Source of the DNA: Glycine soja
Taxonomy: Eukaryota > Streptophyta > Magnoliopsida > Fabales > Fabaceae
Assembly (NCBI RefSeq): GCF_004193775.1
Contig: NC_041016.1
Coordinates: forward strand, 30,472,644-30,536,643
Reading direction: 5' to 3'
DNA: 64,000 nt
Positions 33,107 to 46,255 of this stretch are shown here, piece after piece. The translations under genes were made by a program, and so were the position numbers. Under the pieces are notes generated by a model that was not told where the DNA came from, searched no databases, and worked only from the letters and a program-made list of their open reading frames with translations. Position 1 is the first letter of the stretch. Every line of letters begins with the position of its first letter.

Positions 33107-34368
33107 TCATGACAAAGAATCAGAAGCTAGATTTTCCTTTCCGACCTTGTTTTCAATCACCAAATCATATCCCAAAAACTTGTGTAACCACTCCTGTTGT
33201 TCAGGTGTCTGTAGGGGTTGTTCCATCAATGATCTGAAGCTTTTTTGACCAGTTTTGATGATAAATTTGTGTCCCAGCAAGTAGTGTCTGAACTTAGCTA
33301 TAGCTTCAGCAATTGCTAACATCTATCTAAATTAGGCAGATTTCTTTTGCACTCTAGCTGCAAGTTTCTTGGAAAAAAATGTTATTGGATGGCCATTTTG
33401 ATGTAATACTGCTCAAATACCAGTGCCGAAAGCATCAGTTTCTAGAATGAAGGGCAGTTGGAAATTAGGAAGAGCTAACACTAGAGCTGAAGTCATGACT
33501 TTCTGCAATTGAACAAATGTTGTCTTTGCCTCTAGTGTCCACTTGAATGCTTCTTTTTTAAGTAAATCTATCAATGGTGCAGCAAGCTTCGCATATCCTT
33601 TGATAAACCTTCGATAGTAACCAGTGAGGCCTAACAAACCTCTCAGCTGCTTGATATTGAGTCGTGTAGGCCACTCTAGAACTGCCTGCACCTTAATAGC
33701 ATCCATAGCAACTCCTTCACCTGAAACTATATGTCCCAAGTACTCTATCTCCAATACACCAAAAGAGCATTTAGACAACTTAGCAAACAAAACATTTTCT
33801 TTCAACACTTTCAATACAACCTCTAGATGGCATAAGTGTTCATGCCATGTGGAACTATATACCAATATATCATCAAAAAACTATAACACATATTTCCTTA
33901 AAGCATGTTGGAAAATATGGTTCATCAAACACTGAAAAGAAGTCGTAGCATTGGTCAAACCAAATGGAATTACCAACCACTCATAATGGCCATGGTGAGT
34001 TCGAAAGGCTGTTTTATGTCTATCCTCAGGTTGGACAAGTATTTGGTGATAACCAGACCTTAAATCCAGTTTAGAAAAATACTTTGCACCAAATAGTTCA
34101 TCTAACAGCTCGTCCACAGTAGGCATAGGGAAACTATCTTTTACAGTTAAAGCATTCAAGGCCCTATAGTCTGTACAAAATCTCCAACTACCATCCTTTT
34201 TTTTACTAAAAGAGTAGGTGATGAAAAGGGACTATTACTAGGCTGAATTATTCCCTGATCTAGAATTTCAATTACCATCTTTTCAATTTGTTCTTTTTGG
34301 TTATGAGGGTACCTGCAAGGTTTACCTTGACTGGATTTGAGCCTTCTTTCAAAGGTATAGCATGATTC
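33107..34368 (-). pseudogene. Chromovirus RT and RNase H, broken
   Basis: Read on minus: [33 protein letters not shown] and [13 protein letters not shown], then a TAG at 33,878-33,880 directly before the [10 protein letters not shown] active-site box. Next come RT thumb and connection sequence (YLGHIVSGEGVAMD; LRGLLGLTGYYRRFI), then RNase H start (LPFILETDAFGTG), a break near 33,413-33,322, and RNase H end (AIAKFRHYLLGHKFIIKT; KENLASDSLS). Several stops and frame changes. Confidence 0.88.
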
Positions 34369-36116
34369 TATTTTCTCTGTGGTGGCAGACCCACTGGAGT
34401 ATCAAACACAGCTCTGTAAGTGTGCAGCAAAATAGCTAATTCTGGTGCAATGTCATTTGGTAGACCCTTCAGCACGTCCACCTCTTCCTCTGTCTTCATC
34501 ATTTGTACTGCAAAACACTTTGCAATAGAACCAGTAGTTTGTATTCTTCTCAAAAAATGAAACTGAGCATGCTTTGGTGTATGAGCCTTTTCTCCCTAAA
34601 ATGTGACAAGCTTCCCATGGTGAATGAACTTGATTGTCATGTCTGCATAATCTGCTACATGTGGACCCAAGGTAGCCAACCAAGTCGTGCCTAGAATCAA
34701 ATTTGTCCCAGCAACTGGAAGAAGATACACTGGTACAGTTAGTTTGTGCCCTTGTATCAGCACTGGTAACTCAGTAATGACCCCTTCAGCTGTCAGATAC
34801 TGGCCATTGCCCACTAAAACTTTAAAACCTGGTGCTGGTTGTACTAGTAACTTCAGGAATTTTGCAATTCTAGGTTGAATGAAGTTATTAGAACTTCTTC
34901 CATCAACTAAAACCTGCACAGAAATTTTTCCAATTTGACCTTGAAACCTCAATGTTTCAACACTAGTAGAACCATTCAGCGCATTTAATGACAAGTGATG
35001 CTCAGCGTGCTCACCTTCCACTGATGCTTCACCCTTGTCTGGTGGTACTACACCACTTTCACTGTCCTCAGAATTCTCTGTATCATCAAATAGTAACATC
35101 ATGATCTGCTTATTGGGGCACTTGTGAGCCGTTGAGAATTTTTCATCACACCAGTAGCATAATCCTTTGTCCCTTCTGAGTTGAATTTCGGCTGCTGAAA
35201 TTTGTTTGATATTGGGGTTCTTTTGGTTAGGGTGCATTGGTCTGGTGGGGGGTGTTTGTAGCAAAGGTGGGTTTCCTATTTTGTGGTTGGTTTCATTTTT
35301 GTTTGGACTGAAGAGAGTTCTATTGGGTTGTTGTGGGTTTGTGTTTGGGCTTTTTGGTGGTTTAGAGTTATTCTGGGTTTGTGTTTGGGTGTACTTTTCT
35401 TCATAGACTTTAGCTAAGGATACAACCTTAACCAAGTTAATGGGTGAGTGTATCAGGACATCCCTATGAATTTCTGGGTTCAATCCACTAATGAAGCAAT
35501 CAATGAGAGCTTCATTACTAATGCCATAGACTCTGTTCGACAGGGCAGTGAATTGCAAGTAGTATTCAGCAACAGAACCAGTCTAGGTTAATTTGAAGAG
35601 TGTTGCTCTTGGGCATTCATATATGGATGGGCCATAATCGTGCTCAAGGGCTCTGGTAAAGTCTTTCCAGGAAGTGAATGGGTTTGTTTTCTACATCATT
35701 TGGAACCAAGGTACTACATCTTGATCCAGATGAACTGAGGTAATGGTCAATCTCTCGCTATCAACAGTCCCATAATAATCAAAAAATTGCTCAGCACGAA
35801 AAATCCACTCGAGGACGTTCTTACCATCAAATCTGGGAAAATCCAGCTTGATATTGCGTACCAGAAATGGCAATTTCTGTGAGCTCGCAGCCCTATGGGG
35901 AGATGTCAGAATCATCTTGTTCTGGATCAAAGAATCAAGCGCCGATGAGATGAAATTGAACTTGGAATCGTTACTCTGCTGCATTCCTTCTAACCAATCT
36001 AGCAAGATTTTGTTCGTGAACTCCAATCGAGACATTTGAGCTTGCACATTCTGAATCGTCTCTGCGTTGTGCTTCACATCAGCACTGAGCTCCTTCATTC
36101 GCGTGTTATCTGCCAT
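34369..36116 (-). pseudogene. Chromovirus gag-protease, broken
   Basis: Gag starts at 36,116 (MADNTRMKELSADVKHN), only 19 bp inside the 5' LTR. The gag core motif LDFPRFDGKNVLEWIFRAEQ precedes a stop near 35,691. The second part (35,558-34,596) contains a zinc-knuckle-like CYWCDEKFSTAHKC and a protease motif reading VLVDGRSSNNF, altered at a position normally Gly, then VLGTTWLATLGPH-type flap sequence. The first RT approach sequence (34,553-34,368) is in another frame. Inactive. Confidence 0.85.
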
Positions 36117-36135
36117 GGCGTGATGAAACCACCAA

Positions 36136-36504
36136 TGAAAGGAAAATACTGGAAATTATAGAATGTACTCATTTTGTTCCCATACTAAAAATGAGAATCA
36201 ACCTCTAAGAGTACAGTGTGTACAATTATAAGGACTGAGTACAATAGTCACAGAGAGAAAAAGAAGAAGAAAAAGAAATGTTCACTCATAACCACCCTCC
36301 CTCACTACACCTTCTCTCCCCTCTAAATACCACTATTAGTTGGTTACATAATCCACCAACCTAGGGTTAGGTTTTCTCTCTCTCACACTCTTTCTGTTAC
36401 CCATAGTGGATACGTGAGATTTGGAAAATATTCCCCTCTGCTGAGCTGTCTCAATTTAGTCATTTTTTCCTTTTAGAAGCTTTCCTTTATCTAAGATCAT
36501 TATA
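36136..36504 (-). repeat. Right LTR (5' LTR) of chromovirus
   Basis: 369 bp, partner of 31,566-31,915; the extra length is ATTATAAGGACTGAGTACA at about 36,220. The 19 bases between it and gag (TTGGTGGTTTCATCACGCC on minus) must hold the primer-binding site. Confidence 0.92.
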
Positions 36505-36689
36505 ACTTCTTTCCTAAATTGCAATTCCCACGCATGCTCGTCAAACTTGAAGAAGAAGACAACTTCATCTCCAAGCATTAAGTTATTTTCAGACAGGTAC
36601 TGAAATCATGGTTCCGCAAGGGATGGCAGACCATCATGAATGGTGATCTGCCACTGGTTACGTCTACCATAACCACAGTGGACATGAAT

Positions 36690-36890
36690 ATTTTTTTTTA
36701 GCCAAACAAATAATTTGAAGTAGCTGCTGGAAGAACTTGCAGCCGACTTATAACAGCAATTGAAGGACAATGTTATCTAAATATAAGGAATATAAAGGAC
36801 AGTTATTTTGCTAATAGTTTTGTTTGACTATGTTTAAGAAAAGTTGGCATAGAAAAACAACAACATAATTGAGTGGGTTGGAAAATCCTA
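36690..36890 (-). other. Intron-like stretch, possibly with a LINE tail
   Basis: Between the two B3 pieces. A T tract followed by AGCCAAACAAATAATTTGAAG looks like a reversed LINE A-tail, but no coding part is attached. Confidence 0.3.
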
Positions 36891-37339
36891 CCAAAGGCAA
36901 GTTGTGTTGCACCATCTCTGGTGTGGCATCAGTTGTAAAGATGTGCCTTCTTGTTGTAACCACTGACCTTCCCGTTGGTTGCCCATGGATAGGCCCCATG
37001 ACATCAACCTCAAAAATGTATTTTTGTCGGGAGCAAAAAACCGGATAATGACACCGTCGTTAATGTTGTGGGTTCTCCTAAACTCTTTGAGACCATCAGC
37101 AAAAAAATAGTGGTTGCCATATTTTCGTACCCTAACAAAATGTGTGCTTCCATTGTGGTAAAATAAAACATAAGTTGGGTAATATGGCCTCCACTGTCTA
37201 TGGTAAGACAAAGGGACCTCAATAATGTTCTGCAAGGAAACGTGTAAAGAATAGAAATAAGTTTTTTTTTGTATGTGGAAAAAGGAAAATGGGAAAATAG
37301 TTGGTATAGTGAATGCCGACCTTGCCAACACGAAATGCC

Positions 37340-40300
37340 GCTAAAAATCGGGTTTTTGCCATCCAATGGGAGGGGCCCTATAGCACAATATATAACGTAA
37401 TCAGTAAAAGAACAAAATATGGAGGAATTTATAAAAAACTGAACAGAAACATGCACCTCCAAAACCGGGTAAATGAGAAAACATTGGGTGCAGTTATGTC
37501 TGGGGTGTAAAGAGGATATGTGTAAGTTTGGGAAAAGTGGATGCTATACATGTAAGGAAGAATTCTCTAGTAATAGAAATGTGAAAGATTAATGATAGAG
37601 GAAAAGAAGAAATATATGAAGGACCATAGTGGAACAGATAGTGATAAGGTTAAAATGAAGTCTGGTAAACTGAAAGAAACTTACAACAATAGAGGTAGAT
37701 GCGGAGGTACTCATGTTGTCATGTGGAAGTTTAACGTGTCACACAAATGGAAGGAGTTACAATGAATATAGTAAATATAAATATATGGCAATGACTATTG
37801 GAAATATTAGCGGTGAACAGTTGCAACGAATAGTTAATAATGTTCCTTTTGTATTTGTCTTTTACGTTCCCCTAAATTGTGTATATCCAGTCTGTATATA
37901 TTTATGATTAGACAGAATGGTGGTAGCATTGGGAATCAAAAGTCATCAATTGTGTAGGATAATAATTAAGTGGATTGTGATATGAGATGCGCAATAATTA
38001 CTGTGCACTGTTATATGTACAGTATACTTCATATGAAGTTAGAAATAAACGACGGGAGTTAATATTGGATAGTGGGGGGCCTTGTCTAGCAATCAATGTC
38101 TTCCAATCAATGTCATAGCCTAGGGATATTTCACAGAGGGTAAACTATGCAGAAACCAATGCAAAATGAAAGTATAAATTGCAAAGTAAAGCTCGATCAA
38201 TTAAAATCCCTGAGGAACGAAAAGACTTAATAAGAAGGGGAAACAAAAGCACAACAATGACGAAGATTTGTTGAAAATAAAAGCTAACAGCAAATTGTTG
38301 AAAACAAACAACTGGGCCCTCAAAATGGCCCCAAAAGAACAAAGAACAGAAATTAGCAAAGCATGGGAAAAAACCTGTAAAATAAGGGGAAAAAACGAAA
38401 CACAAGCATGCACAAAATAAATAAATGCAATGTCAACCATGGACAACATAAACAAAAGCAAACTCAACCATGCACATGGAAGACCATAAATGCATACATA
38501 TTAAATATAATTGAACCACGACGGAAACATCTTACCAACCTAACCATTGACTCAATTCTGCGAAAAAATTAGAAGACCATAGAAGGTGGCCAAAATAAGG
38601 AAAAAGAGGAAAAATCGAGAACAAAAAAAGCAAACAGAGGAAGCAAAATAAGGAAAATAGAATTCTGCAGGTGGAGCAACCAACAGAAAACAAAGGCAAC
38701 ACAGTAGTAAAATTACCAAAATAAAACTTCATTTAGGCATTTGACCAAACACATAACTTAGAACCAATTTCACCAACAATCTACATGGCAGAAAACAAAA
38801 GCAAGCCAGCAAGCTAGTTGCAACATCATTTTTAGCCTCATTCAAGTACTCTAAGAACTGGAACCAATAATCATCCTACAGAGTGCAAGACAGTATATAA
38901 TAGACATGCATAAGAAAAAGAAAACATCCATAGGAATCAGCCAACCTGCGGGCACAATTATATAATAGACATGCAAGTGTCAGCATTACACCAAAAAAAT
39001 ATAGAAACAAATAATCGTCAATGTATCAGTTTATAATCAAAACACACCCACAATTTTTAGGAAATAAATTGCAGCAGAAACTGACTGAAAGACAATGATA
39101 CAAAAAATCCAACCATATGCATTCAGAAGAAGGAAAAAATCTCAGGAAAACACCATAAAAAAAACAAGAAAAAATATTTAAGCTAAAGAAAATAGGGGAT
39201 TTATTCCCCAAAATTTGACAACCAAAAGGAAGGCCAAACCAAAGTTGATGCCTATGTTAAAAGGTATTACCTTCATTTGCCACAACCAAAGAGAACATCG
39301 TACCAAACTAAACTACAAAACAAACGGGAACGACCTCAAATAGAAAAGGCAAAGTAAGGAAAAATCCAAAAAGCACATGTAATAAAACACAAAATAGAGG
39401 AAATAGAAGGACACAACAAGCATGCGGTACAAGAAACCCAAAAACAAAGGAGAACAACCTGGAGAAAAGCCCGGCAAATCAACTAATACAAACTGTCCAT
39501 GAAAATGGAAATCCATAGCAGCTCGCAAACTTGTAATTAAAACAGTTTCATAAGCAAGTTGAATATGATGACACTAGCAATGGGCATCAATCACATAAAG
39601 AAGATAGGTGATAAACATAATTAGGGGGCTGAAGTACAATGGCAGTGCATCTCTTAAATTAGCAGTTCATTTGCAACATATTGATTCTCATTATATATAT
39701 ATATATACATATAATTTGGTATCCAAATATATTAATCATGCTTGTCCTATCTGAACATATATAACACCACACCAATCAGAAAGAAGTGGTTGTAAGTTCA
39801 CTGTATCAATAGGACAGAGCATAAACCTGAAGAGAAAATGTATGTCAGAAAACTATTATCTACATACGCACTATTCTCTATTTTTTTTTCTTTTTTTTAT
39901 ACCTACAGCACATTGATCGCCTAATACACTCCACAACAAGTTCTTGTGTAATTCTATTCCAAAATAGAGTATATATCATCATCATATTATGTTGACCAAT
40001 GACCACAAATGCAAGAAATTAAAAACTCAAATTGTGAGTAGAACAGCTCATAGGATACCAACTATCCCAATCTCTAATGCAAGTATCATGATCCAGACAA
40101 CGAAAAGAAGCCCAAAAAACACAGTGATTTATCTTATGTTTCACCTTTTATGATTTATCATATTTTCTTATAAAAAATATCAACTTGTATCTTTCAAGCA
40201 TCAACATTGGTTGGAAAAGAAGATCCAAGTCATAGTCAATCACAGGCAAATCAAGGGTGGATAAACTTCCACACAAACACCTATAAGAGAAGAAAATATG

Positions 40301-41460
40301 AAGATAAAGGCCAAGTGCATAAGTAGTTTTTAACTTCTGGGAGAAGCTCAATTCATTTTATCCTTTTTACTTTCACAATCTAGAAGTAATACCCTAATGA
40401 CAGAGTGGAAGAAAACGTAAATTATTGTAACAAATCATAAAACCTAACAACATTCCTTCATAACAAAAGACCTTAACTTTAATCAAAGTTACCTGAATGA
40501 GACTACTGGCCAATTGAAAGTCTCTGATGATACTGGTATAACAATATTCCCAATGTTCGATCGAGATGCATAACAAATTCTAAACACAATAGCATCTGAA
40601 CTCCTTCACACCCAAAATGTAAAATATGGCTTACATACCACCAATATTGGATACCCTTTGCAAACACACTTTTAATTTTGAAATCAAGCTCACAACTTGA
40701 AGGAAGGGTTTCAAACCTATACCATCACAATGACTTTTATCCCACAAAATATCATTTAGCATGATCCTCGCCTCAAAGAAATTAAACAAGTAACCATATT
40801 TATAATTTATTTACATTTTTTTCCACTAATTAATACTTTTATTAAAAAAGGAGTCCACTTCACCATTACAAACAACATCAAATGAGTGAGATGGAGAACT
40901 AATTATAATTCAAAGCCCAAAGCTACAAGCATCCAACAAGTTAAAAGGTGCATCTTCATCATTTAATGAAGAATTTTATCAAATCTCACAAAGTCCATTA
41001 AGAAAAAAGGCTAATAAACAAGTTGTCACAGGTCGAAGTCCAAAGCTACAAGCATCGGAGAAGTCAAAATATGCATCTTCATCATCAAATGAATTTTATT
41101 CAATCTCAAAAAGTTCATTAAGGAGAAAGGCGAATAAATAAATTGATTTGACATCAAAGTTTAAAAAGAAGCACACAAAAGAAAACAAAATTCAACATCA
41201 AGTCACCAGCAAAAGGAAATAAATACAAAAAGTCTATTTAAATGAAAAAATTTCGATGTTTTATTCGCATCACTTTTATGTGCTTTATCATTATGATTGA
41301 CTACTTTCCTTTCATTAAATATATATTTTTTAGTTATTTTATTATGTCAATTTCACTTTATTCTTATATGGTTCTTATAAAAATTATACACAACGCTTAC
41401 TTCTATCTTCACGTTAATTAACTTTAGTTCAGTGGCCAGCCTCTAATTTTGAAATATTTC
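37340..41460. other. AT-rich sequence without recognised genes
   Basis: About 4 kb with only short frames on both strands. The hydrophobic small frames at 38.1-39.5 kb (minus) come from A-rich sequence and show no family motif. It contains a diverged tandem duplication at 40,912-41,142. Confidence 0.55.
40912..41142. repeat. Diverged tandem duplication, about 115-bp unit
   Basis: AGCCCAAAGCTACAAGCATC ... AAGGCTAATAAACAAGTTG at 40,912-41,023 is followed by AGTCCAAAGCTACAAGCATC ... AAGGCGAATAAATAAATTG at 41,036-41,143, with scattered differences. Confidence 0.8.
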
Positions 41461-43109
41461 CTTATAAATATAATGATAAAGAAAAAATATCTTAATTTAT
41501 ATGTAATTTTTTGATCTCCTTTAACAAAAAATAATATAAAATATCATTGACATTTATACTTTTAAATTTGATTTAGTAAATAAATAATTTATTCAAATAT
41601 TTCTTTAATGATTTACAAATCCGCACAACGCATGGATATTTGTCTAGTTTGAGTAACACTACTAGAAAGCGCGCTTTTTACATCGGTCAAAAACGACATT
41701 CTACATCGGTGCTCAACCGATGTAGAATACGACGTCGTTGTTAGTGTTATGTTTGAACATCGTTCCAAAATCCACCGTTGTAGAAATATAACGTTTTCTA
41801 CATCGGTCCTCAGCCCACCACCGATGTAGAAATTACATCTTCTAAGTCGGTCATCCCTTGGTAAACGATGTAGAATATGTCTGTTTCCACATCGGTGCTG
41901 ATGTCAGGAATATTGTGGAAATATGTAGTTTCTAAGACGGTGCTGATATTAAATGTTAAATGTTGAATTACCTACAAATAAATTTTAGATAAATTAAATC
42001 AATATTACGATATTATCAATATTGCTAATAATCAATAAATATTATTATATAATATTAAAATCAATATTTATAATTAGAAAACTATTTTATATCTTACTAA
42101 TAATCAATAAATATTAGTAACATATAAAATATTTTCTAATTATAAATATTAATTTTAATATGAAAAGCTGCATATTTATAATTATAATATTATCTAATTA
42201 ATAATCAACAAATATAATTAAACATTCATGAAACTAAGTATATAGTTGCTGATTGGATAGTTACCATTGGTATGACTTTGAAGATAATTATATAAAAATC
42301 ATCATTATCCTTTAAAAATCACACAATATACACAATATATTTCCATAAAGAAGAAACCACACAATATACACAAAGCACATTATAATATTATGGTCTTCTA
42401 AGAAAACAAAAATTATGGGACAGAGAGAAACTTGTATGTTCTATTTAGATACTTTATTACTAAGTTTTTAAGTAACTTGTCATGAGAGCCATCTTAAATT
42501 AGATTCATATCATATAAACAAGCTAGTCAAACTAACTTAATTAGTACTATAATACATAGTTTTAATTATCGTAATCGATTAGACATAACTAAAATCTTTT
42601 TCCTTAAAAAAAATAAAAACTTTAATCAAATAAATCTTTTTAATTATAATAAAAATAAATCTCATAATAAATAACATGCAATAAAATGTGAAACTGTTCT
42701 CAATCCTTCCTACCATGTCATTTTCCCAAGTCTGATATATATCTACTACTTCCTAACAACTAAAAGAAATGGGAAATTTACAAAGAAGCAAATTAATTTT
42801 TTTGTTAACGTCTCTCCCCTAATTTTAATGGTAATATGCTATAAAAATATTAAGAAAACCAATGTTCACTTACCATTGAAAAGGCGAGACATCTGGGCAG
42901 CTCAAAAAAATATACTGTCAACTAGAGTACTTAAATCATTGTGGTTTAGACATGTGCAAGGCCAAGACATTTCCTGGGTACACTGCAACCTGAATTTTAA
43001 GAAGAAAATGTTAAAATTTTAGTATAAGGTCATTTAATAGCAAAAATGAAATTAATTCAAAGAGAGAAGGTAAAATTTATCAAAGGAAATAACAAGGCAT
43101 CAGAAAACT

Positions 43110-43218
43110 TATCTTCACTATTTCCAATTTATTTGAATCTTCTTCTTTGTTTAGCATAGTGTATCACTTTGTTGTCTTCAAATTCAACTTTAGCCCAGCC
43201 AATGTCATCTTGAATATA
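43110..43218 (-). pseudogene. Captured fragment resembling a plant myosin motor exon
   Basis: After a TTGATTTCAG acceptor on minus, the sequence reads EYIQDDIGWAKVEFEDNK and then diverges to a stop. Plant class VIII myosins have a very similar stretch (acidic EY...W-KVEFEDN) before the relay region. Short, so the assignment is tentative. Confidence 0.45.
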
Positions 43219-43969
43219 TTCCTGAAATCAACCGCGTGCATAGGCAGATATTTAGCTTTCAGGCTATCTAAATGACTATGTGAGATCATTTTTTATTAAC
43301 AACATCATCCTAAATTTTGATTAATGTAAGATCAATCTCATGACCTATCTCATATCCTGTAAGACAAAATTCATGACCTATCTCATATTTCCTAATATGT
43401 AGTTCAAAATAACGATGAGGAGCTAGTTCATACCCCTACTAAATGTCATTCTTCCTCTTTGGAAAAATCTCAAACTATTAACCCCAAATGACGCACAAAG
43501 CACTTCATGAATTCACTTTTATATTGCCAATATTTAAATAATCAATGTTCTTTTCTTATTTCTTACATAAAACATATACCTTATCATCTCCAGCACATCA
43601 CAAACAAGAAAAAAAAAATCCTCCAAACCAGCAATTGCCAAGGGAGAGCTAGAAAAGCACTACAAGAAACGTCTTTTAAGGAGTCATGGATGTAACACTT
43701 ATGTTATGTTTCTTGCCTGTGGCTCTATATAAATATAATACACACACTATCCGAATCTAAGATCACAATCACCAAGTTATTTAGTTGGCAACCAAATATA
43801 TATTTCGTTTGAAATGTAAGCCTTGAAATCAAGCATGTCAAATATATATTCTGATATATTAATTCTCAGGATGGCTGCATTAGGTGGGCCCCATAGTTTA
43901 AAAAAACCAAGCTTAAATATAATTGGTCACTTCAAATTAGTAACTTGAGTAGAGTCAAGGAAGGAACCA

Positions 43970-44042
43970 ACCTCTTCGAGCCTTTATTATCTACTACTGC
44001 TTGATACCTAATAGCATTGAATCCATAAGCAATTGCCACATC
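43970..44042 (-). pseudogene. Captured fragment resembling phenylalanyl-tRNA synthetase beta chain
   Basis: After a CTATAG acceptor the minus strand reads DVAIAYGFNAI, which matches the conserved DVAIAYG(F/Y)N-I segment of the cytosolic PheRS beta subunit. The following residues do not match. Very short; tentative. Confidence 0.4.
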
Positions 44043-44831
44043 CTATAGATTAAAGAAAACCAAGAATAAAAAAGACATGCTTTCTCAGTGAAATGTAGCT
44101 AGAAATACAATTCATGAGATTAAAGCAACTGCACATTATAGGGTAATATGAAGTGCAATATGTTTATACTGATAGAATGTTTTTTTAAAAAAATACTAAG
44201 ATTGATACTAATAAAAATATTCAAGAGATTAAAACTAAATTTATTCATATTTACATGTAACCAGTCCACATTCAATTGCAGATTCATGTAACCAGTCCAG
44301 ATTCAATTCAACTATATGTATCCAATTCCAAACGTGCCCGCTACCAAGATGTTTGTCTTAAAGAAGGCATGTGAAAAATTAAGAATACAAAATAATATCT
44401 TCCTAAAGCGGAGAAAACAAGGGAGGGAATGAAACCAAAATTAATATATCAACTCAAAATTTCTCTCCCATCAACCTACATATTCCATATATAGAACCAA
44501 GAAACACAAATGCCAAACTTGGTGTGGAGATTACCATCCTACTCCAAAACATAGGCACCACAAATCCAACAAAAAGACCACAAACAGACAACAATAAACT
44601 TTGAAATTACAATCTCAGATTGTCATCATACCGTTTCAATATCATATCCACACTGACCTGCATATCTAAGTTTTGACCAAATTAAAATTACAAAAATAAA
44701 AAATAACATTAACAAACTTTAAAAAAATTTAACAAACATGAAAATTTATAATTAAACGACGGTGTAATGTTTTTTGTGCATATTATATTTATTTTTTAAA
44801 TTTGAACAAACTATTAGGAATTGATACATAC

Positions 44832-45312
44832 TCTGTCGTATTTTTGTTCTCTCTTAAGATTGGCTAAACCACCATAGAGGAGTGCACTGCCAAGAACCAA
44901 GAGAAGGTTTGAGAGAATGGAACCCAGCAGGGACAACCTCACAACATGAACTTTGTTCTGGTGAAGTGCTAATCATGCTATGATCATCTCGGTTGCATTT
45001 GCACATGTTGCATTCAGAAGACCTCCAACTGAATTATCATCCACACAAACCAAAAACTAAATTGGTTAATTTTTTTTACCATACACTATAATATGCAAAG
45101 TAAATCTCTGTGCATAATGAATTTTGGTTCTATGGTACCTGTTGGGCCGGTGAAATATGCAATTTGCCTTGAAGTTTTTGAGTACTAAGAATTAAAAAAT
45201 AAGTTATAAACATATATAAAATTGTAGTGAGTCTATAGAGTTAGGAGATGACATGCAAACTTACTCAGTCAGGAAGCTAACACATTCAGCAAGCAGAGCA
45301 AGTCCAAGTAGG
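44832..45312 (-). pseudogene. Captured three-exon fragment of a vacuolar cation/H+ exchanger (CAX)
   Basis: Three exons with matching GT-AG sites and phases: 45,312-45,265 (LLGLALLAECVSFLTE), 45,167-45,139 (QIAYFTGPT) and 45,028-44,832 ([52 protein letters not shown]). This is the first conserved repeat (c-1 region, GNATE-like helix) of CAX antiporters, which load Ca2+ or other metals into the vacuole in exchange for H+. A TGA follows MIIA in the third exon and only a small part of the protein is present. Introns are kept, so the fragment was taken at the DNA level. Confidence 0.85.
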
Positions 45313-46254
45313 CTGAAAGCAAAAAAAAAAGTAGGAAATGTAGCAAAAATAAAAAAGACGCGTCTCATTAAAATTACGAATGGAATCTAGGATTAACTTC
45401 CAATTTTTCTTGTCATACCTGTACATATAAAACAAACTTTAACAAGAATAGGAAATGTAGCGAGCTCGGATTCGCAAAGTGAAGCAGGCACTGAGCGCAC
45501 TCCTGGTTTAGGGAATAGATCTGCTGCATGAAGGGGGTTTAGGGTACAGATCTGGCATTATTTCAGTGGCGGCACGCGGTTGCGATAGTGTTTGGGTGGT
45601 TGTGGTGTCAACGGTGGTAGCATGCGGAAGCAATGGTGTTTGCATGGTGGTGGTCGTGCGAATTTGGTGGTGTTGCGATGGTTGGAAGGTCAAAGATGAA
45701 TGGAGGCGCCGACTGTTGATTACGGTAGATGTGGTTCAACAAAAAAGAAGATGAATACAAGCAAGAGGAAAATACCTTCTTCGGCGCCGTGATTTGAGAG
45801 TTATGAACATTTTTGCCGTGGAGTTCTCTCCATCTTGTTTTTCCCATAAATGAGTTTGGGACTTTTGGTTTATCTCTCAATCTGGGAAAATCCTTCTCAT
45901 CATTCTTGGAGTTTTTGGGAAGAAATCGAGGGCACGGGAAGCACAATGGACAGAGAAGTGGAATTCCAGCAACCACGAGAAGCACAATGGAAGGAGAAGT
46001 GGAATTCGACCAACCACTAGCAATTAAAATTTAATTTATTATTTAACTTAAAATTAAAGACGGTCAATAGTAAAGACTGTCTTAGTAATTATAAAAGCAA
46101 ATACGGTTTTGCAAACACCGACCTAAACACTTTTATCAAATACGGGTTTTATATGACCGTTTTAAAAAAGTTATATTCAATTTAAAAATGCCATTACTTA
46201 TTTTCTACATCGTTTTTTAAAAAATCGACTTAAATTTAACAACTTATTTTCTAC

Positions 46255-46255
<1 letters not shown>

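Larger units (their letters stand above)
31566..36504 (-). mobile_element. Ty3-gypsy chromovirus, decayed and internally deleted
   Basis: LTRs at 31,566-31,915 (350 bp) and 36,136-36,504 (369 bp), TG...CA-type ends, with exact target duplication ACTTC (31,561-31,565 and 36,505-36,509). Order on minus: gag, protease, RT, RNase H, integrase, chromodomain. LTRs differ by about eighteen substitutions plus a 19-bp indel, so it is clearly older than the gypsy at 16.7-25.0 kb. It carries stops, frameshifts and a deletion of the integrase core. It sits in a B3-domain gene exon in the same orientation. Confidence 0.95.
31501..37229 (-). pseudogene. B3-domain (REM-like) gene, split by a chromovirus
   Basis: Read on minus. 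An exon after a TTTCCTTGCAG acceptor (37,229 to about 36,895) reads VPLSYHRQWRPYYP, then FVRVRKYGNHYFFADGLKEF and INDGVIIRFFAPD, matching the plant B3 DNA-binding fold. A single-base frameshift near 37,020 is needed to continue (EVDVMGPIHGQ). A second B3-like piece at about 36,690-36,510 reads NQWQITIHDGLPSLAEP, a stop (TGA where Trp is usual), then YLSENNLMLGDEVVFFFKF and DEHAWELQFRKE. Here the chromovirus is inserted (target duplication ACTTC), and a few more codons may follow at 31,560-31,500. B3 proteins are nuclear DNA-binding factors. The family call is from motif shape; the subfamily is inference. Confidence 0.65.
29762..41647 (+). mobile_element. Helitron candidate (5' and 3' ends only)
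   Basis: The left end TATACTAGTTTGCAACCCGTGCGTACGCAC has a 12-bp palindrome GTGCGTACGCAC. The right end is CGCACAACGCATGG, nine bases, then CTAG (41,644-41,647) followed by T. CTAG|T ends with a nearby GC-rich stem are typical of plant Helitrons, as is CCCGTGCG-type sequence at the 5' end. The exact 5' TC is not clear. No Rep/helicase gene is inside, so it would be non-autonomous; it would have captured the B3 gene fragment. The two ends could also belong to different copies. Confidence 0.35.

Noticed and set aside
38145..39528. Series of hydrophobic small minus-strand frames
   Set aside because: Phe/Leu/Ser-rich translation of A-rich plus-strand DNA; no splice pattern, no shared motif, no start context.
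43658..43685. CACTACAAGAAACGTCTTTTAAGG as a nested CACTA terminus
   Set aside because: It resembles a CACTA end, but no matching inverted end, target duplication or subterminal repeats could be found.
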